Source of the DNA: Nostoc sp. UHCC 0702
Lineage (GTDB): Bacteria; Cyanobacteriota; Cyanobacteriia; Cyanobacteriales; Nostocaceae
Length of the DNA stretch: 64,000 bases
Assembly: GCA_017164015.1 (NCBI GenBank)
Contig: CP071065.1
Coordinates: 8,089,501 to 8,153,500, forward strand
Direction of reading: 5' to 3'
Of the stretch, positions 52,628 to 60,718 are shown piece by piece (position 1 is the first letter of the stretch; each line of letters opens with the position of its first letter). Below the pieces are notes generated by a model. That model was not told where the DNA came from and ran no database searches. It saw only the letters and a list, made by a program, of their open reading frames with translations. A program made the position numbers and the translations under genes.

Positions 52628-52853
52628 CATCAAGGTTAATTCCGATACAAAACTTAATTTTTTAACCGACCACAGGCTGATACTTTTTGACTTATAAATG
52701 CTTCCTTTGCTTTTGTAGCAAGAGTTGTGGGAAAAGCAGACAAGCGAAAAGCATTAAGCTACAAGTCGGTTATTTTTTAGATTTCTGGAATAGCAATTTA
52801 CACTATGGTAGTTATAACTAGCAAACAGTTCACTAACCAGTGAGTGCATTTTT

Positions 52854-52979
52854 ATGACACGCCGACAACCTCCTAAAAAACCCAAACCTGCTAAAACTGA
52901 GTCTGGTGCTATCGGGTTCAAAAGTGACCAAAACATCAATAATGAACCGCAACCTAAAAAACCGGATGAAATAGCATGA
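52854..52979 (+). CDS. Possible small Lys/Pro-rich protein (41 aa)
   Basis: MTRRQPPKKPKPAKTESG begins a 41-residue basic, low-complexity peptide with no hydrophobic segment. A strong hairpin with T-run follows at 53074. A second peptide of the same style lies at 53192. The ribosome-binding site is weak. I do not recognise a family; it may be a real small gene. Confidence 0.35.
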   Translation: MTRRQPPKKPKPAKTESGAIGFKSDQNINNEPQPKKPDEIA

Positions 52980-53073
52980 GTTACTGTGTCTGAAGCTGAA
53001 ATAGTAAATACAGTGAAGACATGCTTTAAGAATTTTATTTTTGCAAATTTTAAAATAATGGGTTCCTCTTTTA

Positions 53074-53111
53074 TAGAGACGTATATATGCTAGCGTCTCT
53101 ATTTTTTTTTA
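53074..53111 (+). terminator. Intrinsic terminator after the 41-aa ORF
   Basis: The stem TAGAGACG / CGTCTCTA (53074-53081 and 53094-53101) with a 12-nt loop is followed by ten T residues. Confidence 0.8.
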
Positions 53112-53191
53112 TGTATTTTTTTTGACGTTTTTTTAAATCAGTAATATCCTGGTTGTAGGTAAACTTGTAGTGAATGTGCAAAATTAGTTTT

Positions 53192-53305
53192 ATGTCTAGC
53201 CAACAACCGAGTTCCAACCAACCATCTAAAAAACTAGCTAACCAAACAAACAAAAATAGAAAAAAACCCCTTAACAACGGTAAACCAAAGAAAACAGACC
53301 AATAA
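53192..53305 (+). CDS. Possible small Lys/Asn-rich protein (37 aa)
   Basis: MSSQQPSSNQPSKKLAN starts a 37-residue basic, Gln/Asn/Lys-rich peptide that ends in GKPKKTDQ. An 11-bp perfect stem-loop follows at 53329-53354. The style resembles the 41-aa ORF upstream, but sequence identity is low. Coding status is uncertain. Confidence 0.35.
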   Translation: MSSQQPSSNQPSKKLANQTNKNRKKPLNNGKPKKTDQ

Positions 53306-53328
53306 ATATTAGATGAAAGTTGATTATT

Positions 53329-53354
53329 AGAGACGTAATTAGCATTACGTCTCT
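53329..53354. terminator. Stem-loop between the 37-aa ORF and the coiled-coil gene
   Basis: The perfect 11-bp stem AGAGACGTAAT / ATTACGTCTCT has a TAGC loop. It lies between convergent genes and shares the AGAGACG arm with the terminator at 53074. The downstream U-run is weak, so it may be a bidirectional terminator or a processed hairpin. Confidence 0.6.
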
Positions 53355-53376
53355 GTATATAATTAACAAAAAGTAC

Positions 53377-54456
53377 TTATTTATTTTTCACCTGACTTTT
53401 CGCCTGTTCTAAAGCTATTTCTTTAATTGCCTGGTAGGAATTGACATTTGCAGTACCTTCAATAGCCTTAACAGCCAAATCCTGAACTTGTTTGAGGGCT
53501 GATTCTAGTTGTTTGGAAAGGTTTTGAATCCGAGTTTCTTGATTTGTAATCGTCTGTTCTAGAGATTGCAATCTTTGTTCGTAATAACGCTTTTGACCTT
53601 CAACTTCTTTTGCATACAAATCTGCTTTGACTTTCGCTTGGTAATGGGCAATACCTTTGCCTTCTTCTGTAGCTTTTTTAATAGCTGCTTCTTTATCTTT
53701 AGGGAAAGCTTCTACCTTAGCTTTAGATTCCTCAAATTGTTTTTCTCGCTCAGCAATGGCTTTTTCCCGTTCAGACCACTGTTTTTCTGTCTCTTGCTGA
53801 AATTCATCTAGTTGTTTAGATAATGCTTTCTGCCTTTCTTGGTATTCATCAGCATCTAGTTTGCGCCGGAGTTCTAAATCATATTTATACTCTGCTGTAT
53901 CTCGCTGCCGAGTTTTATTAAGGTTTTCATCTCGTTCTTTTATTGTTCGTTGATATTCTTCTTGCTCTTTTTGCCAAGCAATTCTTTGTTCTAGTATTTC
54001 TTGCGATAATACTTCATAACCTTGGTTAAACTCTTCTTGATATGCTTTAGAATTATCCTCATAAGCCTTGATGAGTGTATCCAAAGTATTGTCAGCAATT
54101 TCTAAATTATGCAACTGTTTTAATTGCTCAATTTCCTTTTCTACATTTTGTCCAATTTCCTCTAAATGAGAAGCTTTTGTAGTTAACTGTTCTGATAATT
54201 CATTTGCAGCACTGCCAAAGCCCAACTGAATTTTTGCCAAGCTTTCAATTGTATAATTCATTTTTTGTTGGACAGTTGAAGGCTGATTCATAGTGGTATT
54301 CTGCTGTATTTTAGGTTTGTCTTTGGTTGCAGACTGGTTATCTTTCAGTACTTGGTTCAGTTGAGATTTCAGTGTGGCTGTTTCTTTTGCTAAGTCTTCA
54401 TATGCTTGCAGAATTTCAACTTTTGTATTTTTATCTGTTGGTTTTTTTACTGACAC
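53377..54456 (-). CDS. Coiled-coil-rich protein, paralog 2
   Basis: I use the GTG at 54456 (MSVKKPTDKNTKVEILQAYEDL), because AGAGG lies 7 nt upstream. The longer frame to 54513 takes its first codons from a MITE. The product is 359 residues, charged and helical, with heptad-like Glu/Lys/Gln patterns over ~70-330. It shares with the 54657 gene the motif (I/L)QL.FGS near the N-terminal third, the Y(K/Q)Y.LE..RKL..D.Y segment, the W(S/T)ERE segment and Q.LA..A near the C terminus. No ATPase site is seen, so it is not an SMC or RecN. A filament or scaffold role is possible. Confidence 0.75.
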   Translation of the reverse strand: MSVKKPTDKNTKVEILQAYEDLAKETATLKSQLNQVLKDNQSATKDKPKIQQNTTMNQPSTVQQKMNYTIESLAKIQLGFGSAANELSEQLTTKASHLEEIGQNVEKEIEQLKQLHNLEIADNTLDTLIKAYEDNSKAYQEEFNQGYEVLSQEILEQRIAWQKEQEEYQRTIKERDENLNKTRQRDTAEYKYDLELRRKLDADEYQERQKALSKQLDEFQQETEKQWSEREKAIAEREKQFEESKAKVEAFPKDKEAAIKKATEEGKGIAHYQAKVKADLYAKEVEGQKRYYEQRLQSLEQTITNQETRIQNLSKQLESALKQVQDLAVKAIEGTANVNSYQAIKEIALEQAKSQVKNK

Positions 54457-54489
54457 GACAAACCTCTGCTGATTCAAAATTAGTAATAC

Positions 54490-54631
54490 ACAGGACTTAC
54501 GCAACTGGCACACAGATTTACTGTGATGGCAGTCAATAGCCCAGAGTCAATAGTCAGCAAGATTTTTTGGACTATTGACTTTTGACCCTTGACTGCCCAG
54601 GCGAAAAAATATGACACTTACGTAAGTCCTA
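54490..54631. mobile_element. MITE, copy 2 (142 bp, 5-bp target duplication ATACA)
   Basis: The ends are CAGGACTTACGCAACTGG and CTTACGTAAGTCCTA. ATACA stands on both sides (54485-54489 and 54632-54636). The interior matches the 16667 copy closely. It sits between the coiled-coil paralogs, 33 bp upstream of the start of the second. Confidence 0.88.
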
Positions 54632-54656
54632 ATACATTAAAAAGCCGAAATTTTGA

Positions 54657-55640
54657 CTATTTGGCATTAGAACTATCAAAAGCTCTCATTGCCAAGTCTT
54701 GTGCTTGTTTGAGCGTCGCTTGTAATTGAGTAGAAATGCTTTCAATTTGCTCAGTTTGTTTCTTGATTACTTCTTCTAAAGATTGAGTTCTTAACTCATA
54801 ATTTTGTTTACTAGCTTCCCACTCTTTCTCAAATAAATCAGCTTCTATTTTGGCTTTTTGGCTAGTTTCTTTTATTGCTTCTTCTCTGGCTTTCTTTACA
54901 GCTTCTTCCAATTCACTAGGAAAATTAGCAATCTTTTTTTGATACTCTGCAAATAAATTTTGACGTTCTTTAAGTATTTTTTCTCTTTCTGTCCAATCTT
55001 TATCTTTCTGCTGAATACTTTCTTGGATTTCTCTTTCTTGTTTGCGTTTTTTTGCTTCGTAAGCATCTGTACTCAGCTTCCGAGTAGTTTCTAATTTATA
55101 TTGATATTCTTCCTGTTCTTGCTGGCGATCTTTAGCCAATAAATTGTTATATGCTTGGAGTGCTTCTTCATACTCTGTTTGCACTTTTTGCCACTCTTTA
55201 CGCTGAGCGATAATTTCTTTCTCTAATGTTTCACGTTTGCTGGTAATATCTTGCTCTAATGTTTTTAACTTTTCTTGATGTTCTTGAGTTAAAATATCCA
55301 GAGCATCTGCAACAATTCTGATTTTTTGAAGTTCTTGTAAACGCTGTGTTTGAATTTCTATTGCTCGGTTTAGTTCATCTAACTTGGAGTTTTCTTGAGC
55401 TAATTTTTCAGATAGCGAAGTAACAATGCTACCAAATTCTAACTGTAAATCAGCTAAACCTTTGACAATGTTATCAACAGTATAAGTAGAAGCAGCAGCC
55501 AAAATTTCTTGATTTTTTGCTTTTTCTGCTTCTTCTTGTTTAGTTGCAATTTTTGATTCTAGCTTTTTCTTTTCTGTGAGAATTTGTTGAAACGCTTGTA
55601 TTAATTGTTGTTTGCTGTCTTTGACTGCAACTGTAGTCAT
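54657..55640 (-). CDS. Coiled-coil-rich protein, paralog 1, behind a LexA-like box
   Basis: I start at the ATG at 55640 (MTTVAVKDSKQQLIQAFQQIL), with AAAGGAG upstream; the frame is open to 55682. The product is 327 residues, almost wholly charged helix. It has the shared motifs LADLQLEFGSIV, YQYKLETTRKLSTDAYEAKKR, DWTERE and QAQDLAMRAF. No membrane helix, signal or nucleotide site is present. A strong promoter with a LexA-like palindrome lies ~200 bp upstream. Filament-forming coiled-coil proteins are known in cyanobacteria, but membership is not shown. Confidence 0.8.
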   Translation of the reverse strand: MTTVAVKDSKQQLIQAFQQILTEKKKLESKIATKQEEAEKAKNQEILAAASTYTVDNIVKGLADLQLEFGSIVTSLSEKLAQENSKLDELNRAIEIQTQRLQELQKIRIVADALDILTQEHQEKLKTLEQDITSKRETLEKEIIAQRKEWQKVQTEYEEALQAYNNLLAKDRQQEQEEYQYKLETTRKLSTDAYEAKKRKQEREIQESIQQKDKDWTEREKILKERQNLFAEYQKKIANFPSELEEAVKKAREEAIKETSQKAKIEADLFEKEWEASKQNYELRTQSLEEVIKKQTEQIESISTQLQATLKQAQDLAMRAFDSSNAK

Positions 55641-55721
55641 ACTCCAACTCCTTTGAATAAGCAAAAATTTGTTAGGTAGCAAGCCATACCAAATACTACC
55701 CTATGCAGACATCAGGGTAGC

Positions 55722-55766
55722 CTTTAATTCCTGAATTAAAGCGCAGTGGAAATACTGAATTAAAGC
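55722..55766. promoter_or_regulatory. Inverted repeat plus a third half-site (operator-like)
   Basis: CTTTAATTC-CT-GAATTAAAG forms a 9+2+9 inverted repeat (55722-55741). A direct copy of CTGAATTAAAGC recurs 24 bp downstream (55755-55766). It lies in the 5' leader of the 55640 coiled-coil gene. The binding protein is unknown. Confidence 0.5.
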
Positions 55767-55840
55767 AATATAAGACACTTTGCTATGATGTAATTACTCA
55801 CAGCAGTGTCTTTATATCTCTCTGGTACAATTTCCTTTTT

Positions 55841-55889
55841 TAGTACATTAGTACTAATTAGTATACTCAAGCTAATCAGCGGTTGTCAA
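55841..55889 (-). promoter_or_regulatory. Sigma70-type promoter with LexA (SOS)-like box
   Basis: On the minus strand, TTGACA (55884-55889) and TATACT (55860-55865) are 18 bp apart. The 16-bp sequence TAGTACTAATGTACTA (55841-55856) follows four bases after the -10 box, over the expected start point. It fits the published cyanobacterial LexA consensus RGTACNNNDGTWCB and differs by one base from the box reported for Anabaena lexA (TAGTACTAATGTTCTA, from memory). Confidence 0.78.
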
Positions 55890-56111
55890 GACATAATTGC
55901 AGGTATTCCGGCTTTAACGGTGAAAAGACAGCAAAAATAATTTTCGCAAGTTATAACCACAGTGATTTATAATAATATAGTGTATGCTGTCGCATATATT
56001 ACTTTTTACTAAAGAATTCACCACGGTATAAGTATAGATGCACTGAAATTAGATAATTGTTTCAATGATCTAAATTGATACAAAAAACATACCCCAAATT
56101 TCGTGATATCA

Positions 56112-56864
56112 ATGTACACCAGTGAATCGACTAAGTATTCTCCCAGAGTGGATATTGGAAAAACCAGCAATATCCTAGTGGTTGAAGATGAAGAATTAAT
56201 CCAAGAGATGCTAGCTGTAGCATTAGAAGGGGAAGGTTACGGGGTGGTAACTGCTCCAGATGGTCGGTCTGCTGTGGAGTATCTCAAAAGTTTTGAACCC
56301 AACTCAGGAGAATTTCCTTTTGATTTGATTATTCTTGACTTAATGCTGCCTCAGATCAACGGGCTGGATATTTGCCGCTTACTACGTCATCAAGGCAACC
56401 CTGTACCGATTTTAATGCTTAGTGCTAAAGGTAGTGAAACCGATCGCGTTTTGGGTTTAGAAGTAGGAGCCGATGACTATCTGACTAAACCTTTTAGTAT
56501 GCGAGAGTTAGTCGCCCGTTGTCGCGCTTTGCTGCGTCGCCAGCGCTTAATTACTTTGCCCCAACTACCAGTACTGAAATACAAGGATGTCACCTTGAAT
56601 CCCCAAGAATGTCGTGTGCTGGTTCGCGGTCAAGAAGTGAATCTTTCTCCTAAAGAATTCCGCCTGCTAGAACTGTTTATGAGTTACGCCCGGCGAGTAT
56701 GGTCACGGGAGCAATTATTAGATCAAATATGGGGCCCTGATTTCGTCGGAGATAGTAAAACTGTAGACGTTCACATCCGCTGGTTGCGCGAAAAATTAGA
56801 GCAAGACCCTAGTCGTCCAGAATATATAGTGACTGTCCGAGGTTTTGGCTATCGATTCGGATAA
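56112..56864 (+). CDS. sphR: Phosphate response regulator SphR (PhoB type)
   Basis: I use the ATG at 56112 (250 residues); a GTG 9 bp upstream is open. The receiver domain spans ~18-140, with the acidic pair VEDEE, phosphorylated Asp76 (LIILDLMLP), Ser/Thr in LMLSAKG and Lys in YLTKPFS. The winged-helix DNA-binding domain of the OmpR class spans ~155-250 (LSPKEFRLLELF, DSKTVDVHIRWLREKLE, VRGFGYRFG). With sphS and phoU downstream it controls the phosphate-starvation response. No clear PHO box was found upstream. Confidence 0.9.
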   Translation: MYTSESTKYSPRVDIGKTSNILVVEDEELIQEMLAVALEGEGYGVVTAPDGRSAVEYLKSFEPNSGEFPFDLIILDLMLPQINGLDICRLLRHQGNPVPILMLSAKGSETDRVLGLEVGADDYLTKPFSMRELVARCRALLRRQRLITLPQLPVLKYKDVTLNPQECRVLVRGQEVNLSPKEFRLLELFMSYARRVWSREQLLDQIWGPDFVGDSKTVDVHIRWLREKLEQDPSRPEYIVTVRGFGYRFG

Positions 56865-56923
56865 TCTATTGATATAGTTGTTAGTTTTGATAAATCATAA
56901 CGCAACTAGCAACTTCAACTCAA

Positions 56924-58237
56924 ATGCTCTTATTGGGATTTTTTCTGGGTTTAGCGGTCGGCATTGGGTTTTGGATTTGGCAACAGGTTCAACTTCACCG
57001 CTATCTGGGGCGAGTATACAATCCTTTAACCTCCCATTCTGCCAAGGTGGTGCTGCCGCTGATCCCTCGTTTGCGCCGGCAAATAGCAATGGTGAAGCAG
57101 CAGCAGCAAGAATGGCAGCAATCGTTGCAAACTTACCAAGATGTGCTAGATTTTGCACCAATAGGATATTTGCAGCTAGACGAAGAAAATCAACTACTGT
57201 GGTGTAATCAGCAAGCGCGGGATATTTTGTATTTGGAAAGATGGCAACCAGGACAGGTACGCTTGTTGTTGGAGTTGGTGCGGTCTTATGAACTTGACCG
57301 ATTAATTGAGCAAACTCGCGATCGCCAGAAACCACAAACGAAAGAGTGGATATTTCATCCTTCTTGTGATGATCCGGCAGAAATGCCTACAATTAAATCT
57401 TTGGCTTTGCGGGCGTGCAGCTTGCCACTGCCAAATGGACAAGTAGGAGTTTTTCTAGAGAATCGCCAACCCCTGTTGGATATGAATCAAGCACGCGATC
57501 GCTCTTTTTCTGATTTAGCCCACGAACTGAGAACGCCACTTACTTCTATTAGTCTGGTGGTAGAAACTTTACAAAATCGCTTGGAACCACCGTTAAATCG
57601 CTGGGTTGACCGCCTGATGCAAGAAGTGAGCCGACTGATTAACTTGGTACAAAACTGGTTAGAACTGACTCAGATGGAAGCAAACCCCAGCACTCAATTG
57701 CCAACTGAAGTTATAGAATTGCGATCGCTGATTACATCTGTTTGGGAAACCTTAGAACCTTTGGCACAGCGCCAACATCTTTCTCTTAGCTATTCTGGGC
57801 CAGAAAAACTCTGGATTAAAGCAGATCAAACCCGTATTTACCAAGTTTTTCTCAATTTACTAGACAATAGCATTAAATACAGTCTGCCTGGTACAAGTAT
57901 TCAAATCCAAGCAAAAATCTTACCAACAAAGGATAATCATCGGGGTGATTTTGGTTCCCCAGTTTTAGAAATAAATCTTATTGATTCTGGTATTGGTTTT
58001 TCAGAAGCAGATTTGCCCCATGTTTTTGAGCGATTTTACCGAGGAGATAAAGCGCGTACTCATTCCTCATTGCCAGAAAATTATTCTATGGGATCAATTG
58101 TTGGTAATGGTTTGGGTTTAGCGATCGTCCGGCAGATTCTTCTGGCTCATGGTGGTTCCATCAAAGCCATGAACCATCCAGAAACACGAGGCGCATGGAT
58201 GCAAATTCAACTTCCTGAAGTTATGGCAAACTCTTGA
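56924..58237 (+). CDS. sphS: Phosphate sensor histidine kinase SphS
   Basis: The 437-residue protein has an N-terminal hydrophobic segment (LLLGFFLGLAVGIGFWIW, needed for SphS function in Synechocystis), a PAS-like region (~70-180) and a kinase. The kinase has H-box FSDLAHELRTPLTS (His200), N-box FLNLLDNSIKYS, G1 DSGIGF, F-box ERFYRGD and G2 GNGLGLAIV. All catalytic boxes are kept. It follows sphR by 59 bp and precedes phoU by 46 bp, so they form one operon. Confidence 0.92.
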   Translation: MLLLGFFLGLAVGIGFWIWQQVQLHRYLGRVYNPLTSHSAKVVLPLIPRLRRQIAMVKQQQQEWQQSLQTYQDVLDFAPIGYLQLDEENQLLWCNQQARDILYLERWQPGQVRLLLELVRSYELDRLIEQTRDRQKPQTKEWIFHPSCDDPAEMPTIKSLALRACSLPLPNGQVGVFLENRQPLLDMNQARDRSFSDLAHELRTPLTSISLVVETLQNRLEPPLNRWVDRLMQEVSRLINLVQNWLELTQMEANPSTQLPTEVIELRSLITSVWETLEPLAQRQHLSLSYSGPEKLWIKADQTRIYQVFLNLLDNSIKYSLPGTSIQIQAKILPTKDNHRGDFGSPVLEINLIDSGIGFSEADLPHVFERFYRGDKARTHSSLPENYSMGSIVGNGLGLAIVRQILLAHGGSIKAMNHPETRGAWMQIQLPEVMANS

Positions 58238-58283
58238 CAGCAAGACTATAGTTAAGAATATCTTCACGTTTGAGATTACAAGT

Positions 58284-58952
58284 GTGAAAGCTGTCGTTTA
58301 TATTCCCAATTCTCCAAGACCCCAGATGGCACGCGCGATTAGGCGCTTAGAACAAGATGTCCTACGTATGGGAGCTTTGGTCGAAAAATCATTTCGCCTC
58401 AGCCACCAAGCTTTATTTGCCCGCGATTTAACAGCCGCTGAGGAACTTCCCCAATTAGATAAAAAAATTGATCGTTTTTATAGACAAATAGAATCAGACT
58501 GTACAGCAATCATGACAATGCAAGCACCTACAGCCCAAGATTTGCGCTGTTTAAGTGCTTTCATGCAACTAGTACGAGATTTAGAACGCATTGGGGATTA
58601 CGCTGAGGATTTAGCTGAGATTGCGATTAAAATCTTTCCTTATCCGCCTCATACGTCTTTACCAGAGATTGCAGTCATGTCTCACCACGCCCAAGCAATG
58701 CTAGCAACTAGCTTGGTGGCTTTAGCCGATTTGGATGAAGCCGGCGGCCGAAGTATCAAGCATCTAGATGATGCTGTAGACAATGCTTACGATCGCCTCT
58801 ATGAGACTTTAGCTCAACAACGGGATGTTCCAGGCGTAGTTGAACCAATTGTGCTGCTAGCACTGGCGATTCGTTGTCTAGAACGTATGGCAGATCATGC
58901 AACTAATATCGGTCAAAGAGTGGCATACATCGTTACTGGTCAACGTTCTTGA
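58284..58952 (+). CDS. phoU: Phosphate signalling protein PhoU (SphU)
   Basis: The 222-residue all-helical protein begins with GTG. It carries two PhoU repeats with the metal-binding E/DxxxD patterns (MQLVRDLERIGDYAEDLAEIA and LAIRCLERMADHATNIGQRVAY). PhoU links the Pst transporter to the sensor kinase and keeps the system off when phosphate is ample. No pst genes are in the window. Confidence 0.94.
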   Translation: MKAVVYIPNSPRPQMARAIRRLEQDVLRMGALVEKSFRLSHQALFARDLTAAEELPQLDKKIDRFYRQIESDCTAIMTMQAPTAQDLRCLSAFMQLVRDLERIGDYAEDLAEIAIKIFPYPPHTSLPEIAVMSHHAQAMLATSLVALADLDEAGGRSIKHLDDAVDNAYDRLYETLAQQRDVPGVVEPIVLLALAIRCLERMADHATNIGQRVAYIVTGQRS

Positions 58953-59967
58953 TGAATTAGGGCTTGGAGATGAGGGATCAGAAATTGGTAATTGTCTCAT
59001 TTCCAATCCCATCTTCACTCTCTAATCAAGAAAACTAATTTATTTAAAAATACTACTTTAGATAGATGTGCAAATAGCACATATACAAATTCGGCTGTTA
59101 GCTAGAATAATTTTTACCTTAATATACTTGAATTTTACGTCTACTAAATAAGTTTACGTAAAATAATTTGTTTTTTTGATACCGAAACAATAAAAATTTG
59201 TTAGTTAACTGACATATATTTTACCAAAAGCTTACCTATTCTTAAACTTGCACGATTAAAGTAACCGAAGTCAACTGAAAAATATCTTTCTGACTAACAA
59301 AGGCCAAGGGCGCATTGACAATTTGTTAGTTGCGATCGCAGCTACACAGGTAACTCCTGGCTACTGTCAAAAAAATTTTCTGTGTCGTTTAGTGCAACGC
59401 CAAAATAATTGAAGACCTAATAAACTCAGCAGTTGATATTTTGAAAAGTAACAATAAATACTTTTTTTAACGATTAAGTATAAAGCCTGAACTATGAGTA
59501 TTAGCAAATTAGTTAAAGCCTTTAATTGTTTAGCAATAAGCCTATCAGGGATCAATTCAGTAAAATATCTAACACTCAAATTTTCATAATGCTTGTTTTT
59601 ATCAAGTAATAATTAAGGAGGCTTAAATAAAAATTCCAAAATAGACAAATTTATTACGTATTTGCTACCTCTTCTTCATCAATAGATTATCAATTTTTTG
59701 ACATATACAAGATAATATTACTTCACAAAAATGTATTTTATAACTGAATATTGCATCTTGATAGTCGCTTTGTAAAGTTATTTATTGTTCAACCATTAAA
59801 GTCAAAAATTGGGCAATTTAGTGAATAAATTATATGCTGAGATTGATACTTAGAGCTAACTTTAATTTCTGAACATTGAATATTTTTTTGAAAAATTAAT
59901 TTACCCTCCTAATTGGCAAAATAAATTTAAGCAATTTCCAATCAATCCCACAGTTTAATCTATTAAA
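58953..59967. other. Long AT-rich intergenic region, nothing recognised
   Basis: About 1 kb lies between phoU and the Crp-family gene. It is AT-rich and low in coding bias. A minus-strand 70-codon frame (59367-59579) has no Shine-Dalgarno and no family resemblance. The word aattaaggaggctta at 59609 looks like a ribosome-binding site but no frame follows it. I see no RNA gene; it could hold a long leader or an sRNA. Confidence 0.4.
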
Positions 59968-60576
59968 ATGTCTACCACAAGTTTGATCCCAAATTCTTCT
60001 ACAACATCAGATAACTCTACCCTCCTTGGAGAGTTACCGCAACAGCTATTTAGCCGCAGGGAATTAATTCCATCACGCAATGACGTACTGTGGCGTATTG
60101 ATCGTGGCGCAGTCCGGACGCTAACCTGGAGTGAAGACGGAACATTTATTACTCTGGGTTATTGGGGGATAGGAGATTTGATTGGATATCCCTTGACCAA
60201 AATTCAACCCTATCAAATTGAATGTTTAACAAGTGTAGAGGTGAGTATTATACCAGAGCATATTTGGTATTTACATACTAGTGCCTTATTCTCTCATATT
60301 CAACAATCAGAAGAGCTTTTAACTATAGTAAATCGTAAACCAATTTCATTACGTTTATGGCAATTTTTGGGGTGGTTAAGTGAAAAATTTGGACGTAATG
60401 TAGAACAAGGCAAACTCATTGAACTAAATTTAACTCACCAAGAAATATCAGAAGTTTTAAACACAACTCGCGTGACAGTCACACGGCTATTACAGCAATT
60501 TGAAGAACAAGGAACGCTGTTACGCTACAAACGTCGGATTATTCTGCGCTTGCCAAATAAATTAACTAAAAATTAG
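59968..60576 (+). CDS. Crp/Fnr-family transcriptional regulator
   Basis: The 202-residue protein has a cyclic-nucleotide-binding-like beta barrel (~25-110: WRIDRGAVRTLTWSEDGTFITLGYWGIGDLIGYPL). A helix then leads to a winged helix-turn-helix (LTHQEISEVLNTTRVTVTRLLQQFEEQG, ~155-182). The cAMP phosphate-binding Arg-Ser-containing loop is not evident, so it may not bind cAMP. It lies 142 bp upstream of the porin gene on the same strand and may regulate it. Confidence 0.88.
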   Translation: MSTTSLIPNSSTTSDNSTLLGELPQQLFSRRELIPSRNDVLWRIDRGAVRTLTWSEDGTFITLGYWGIGDLIGYPLTKIQPYQIECLTSVEVSIIPEHIWYLHTSALFSHIQQSEELLTIVNRKPISLRLWQFLGWLSEKFGRNVEQGKLIELNLTHQEISEVLNTTRVTVTRLLQQFEEQGTLLRYKRRIILRLPNKLTKN

Positions 60577-60718
60577 TTCAAAAAACTAAAGATTACTTGT
60601 GCTATTTAGTGCGAATTCTGTATAATCATTCGTGAAGTCTTGGGTAAATTTCCTTAAGAAAATAAAGTTAAGTAGTTTACCATGACTTGGACTAGTTGGT
60701 GTGAGTGAAATTAAATAT

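Noticed and set aside
53071..53277. 68-codon minus-strand frame opposite the terminator and the 37-aa ORF
   Set aside because: It begins inside the other ORF, its N terminus is poly-Leu/Phe from a T-rich strand, and it has no start signal.
55683..56111. Search for a PHO box (tandem CTTAACCT-type octamers) before sphR
   Set aside because: I saw no convincing tandem octamers with 3-bp spacing; AT-rich words alone are not enough.
59367..59579. 70-codon minus-strand frame in the 1-kb AT-rich region
   Set aside because: No Shine-Dalgarno, no recognisable domain, and hydrophobicity explained by AT-rich codons.
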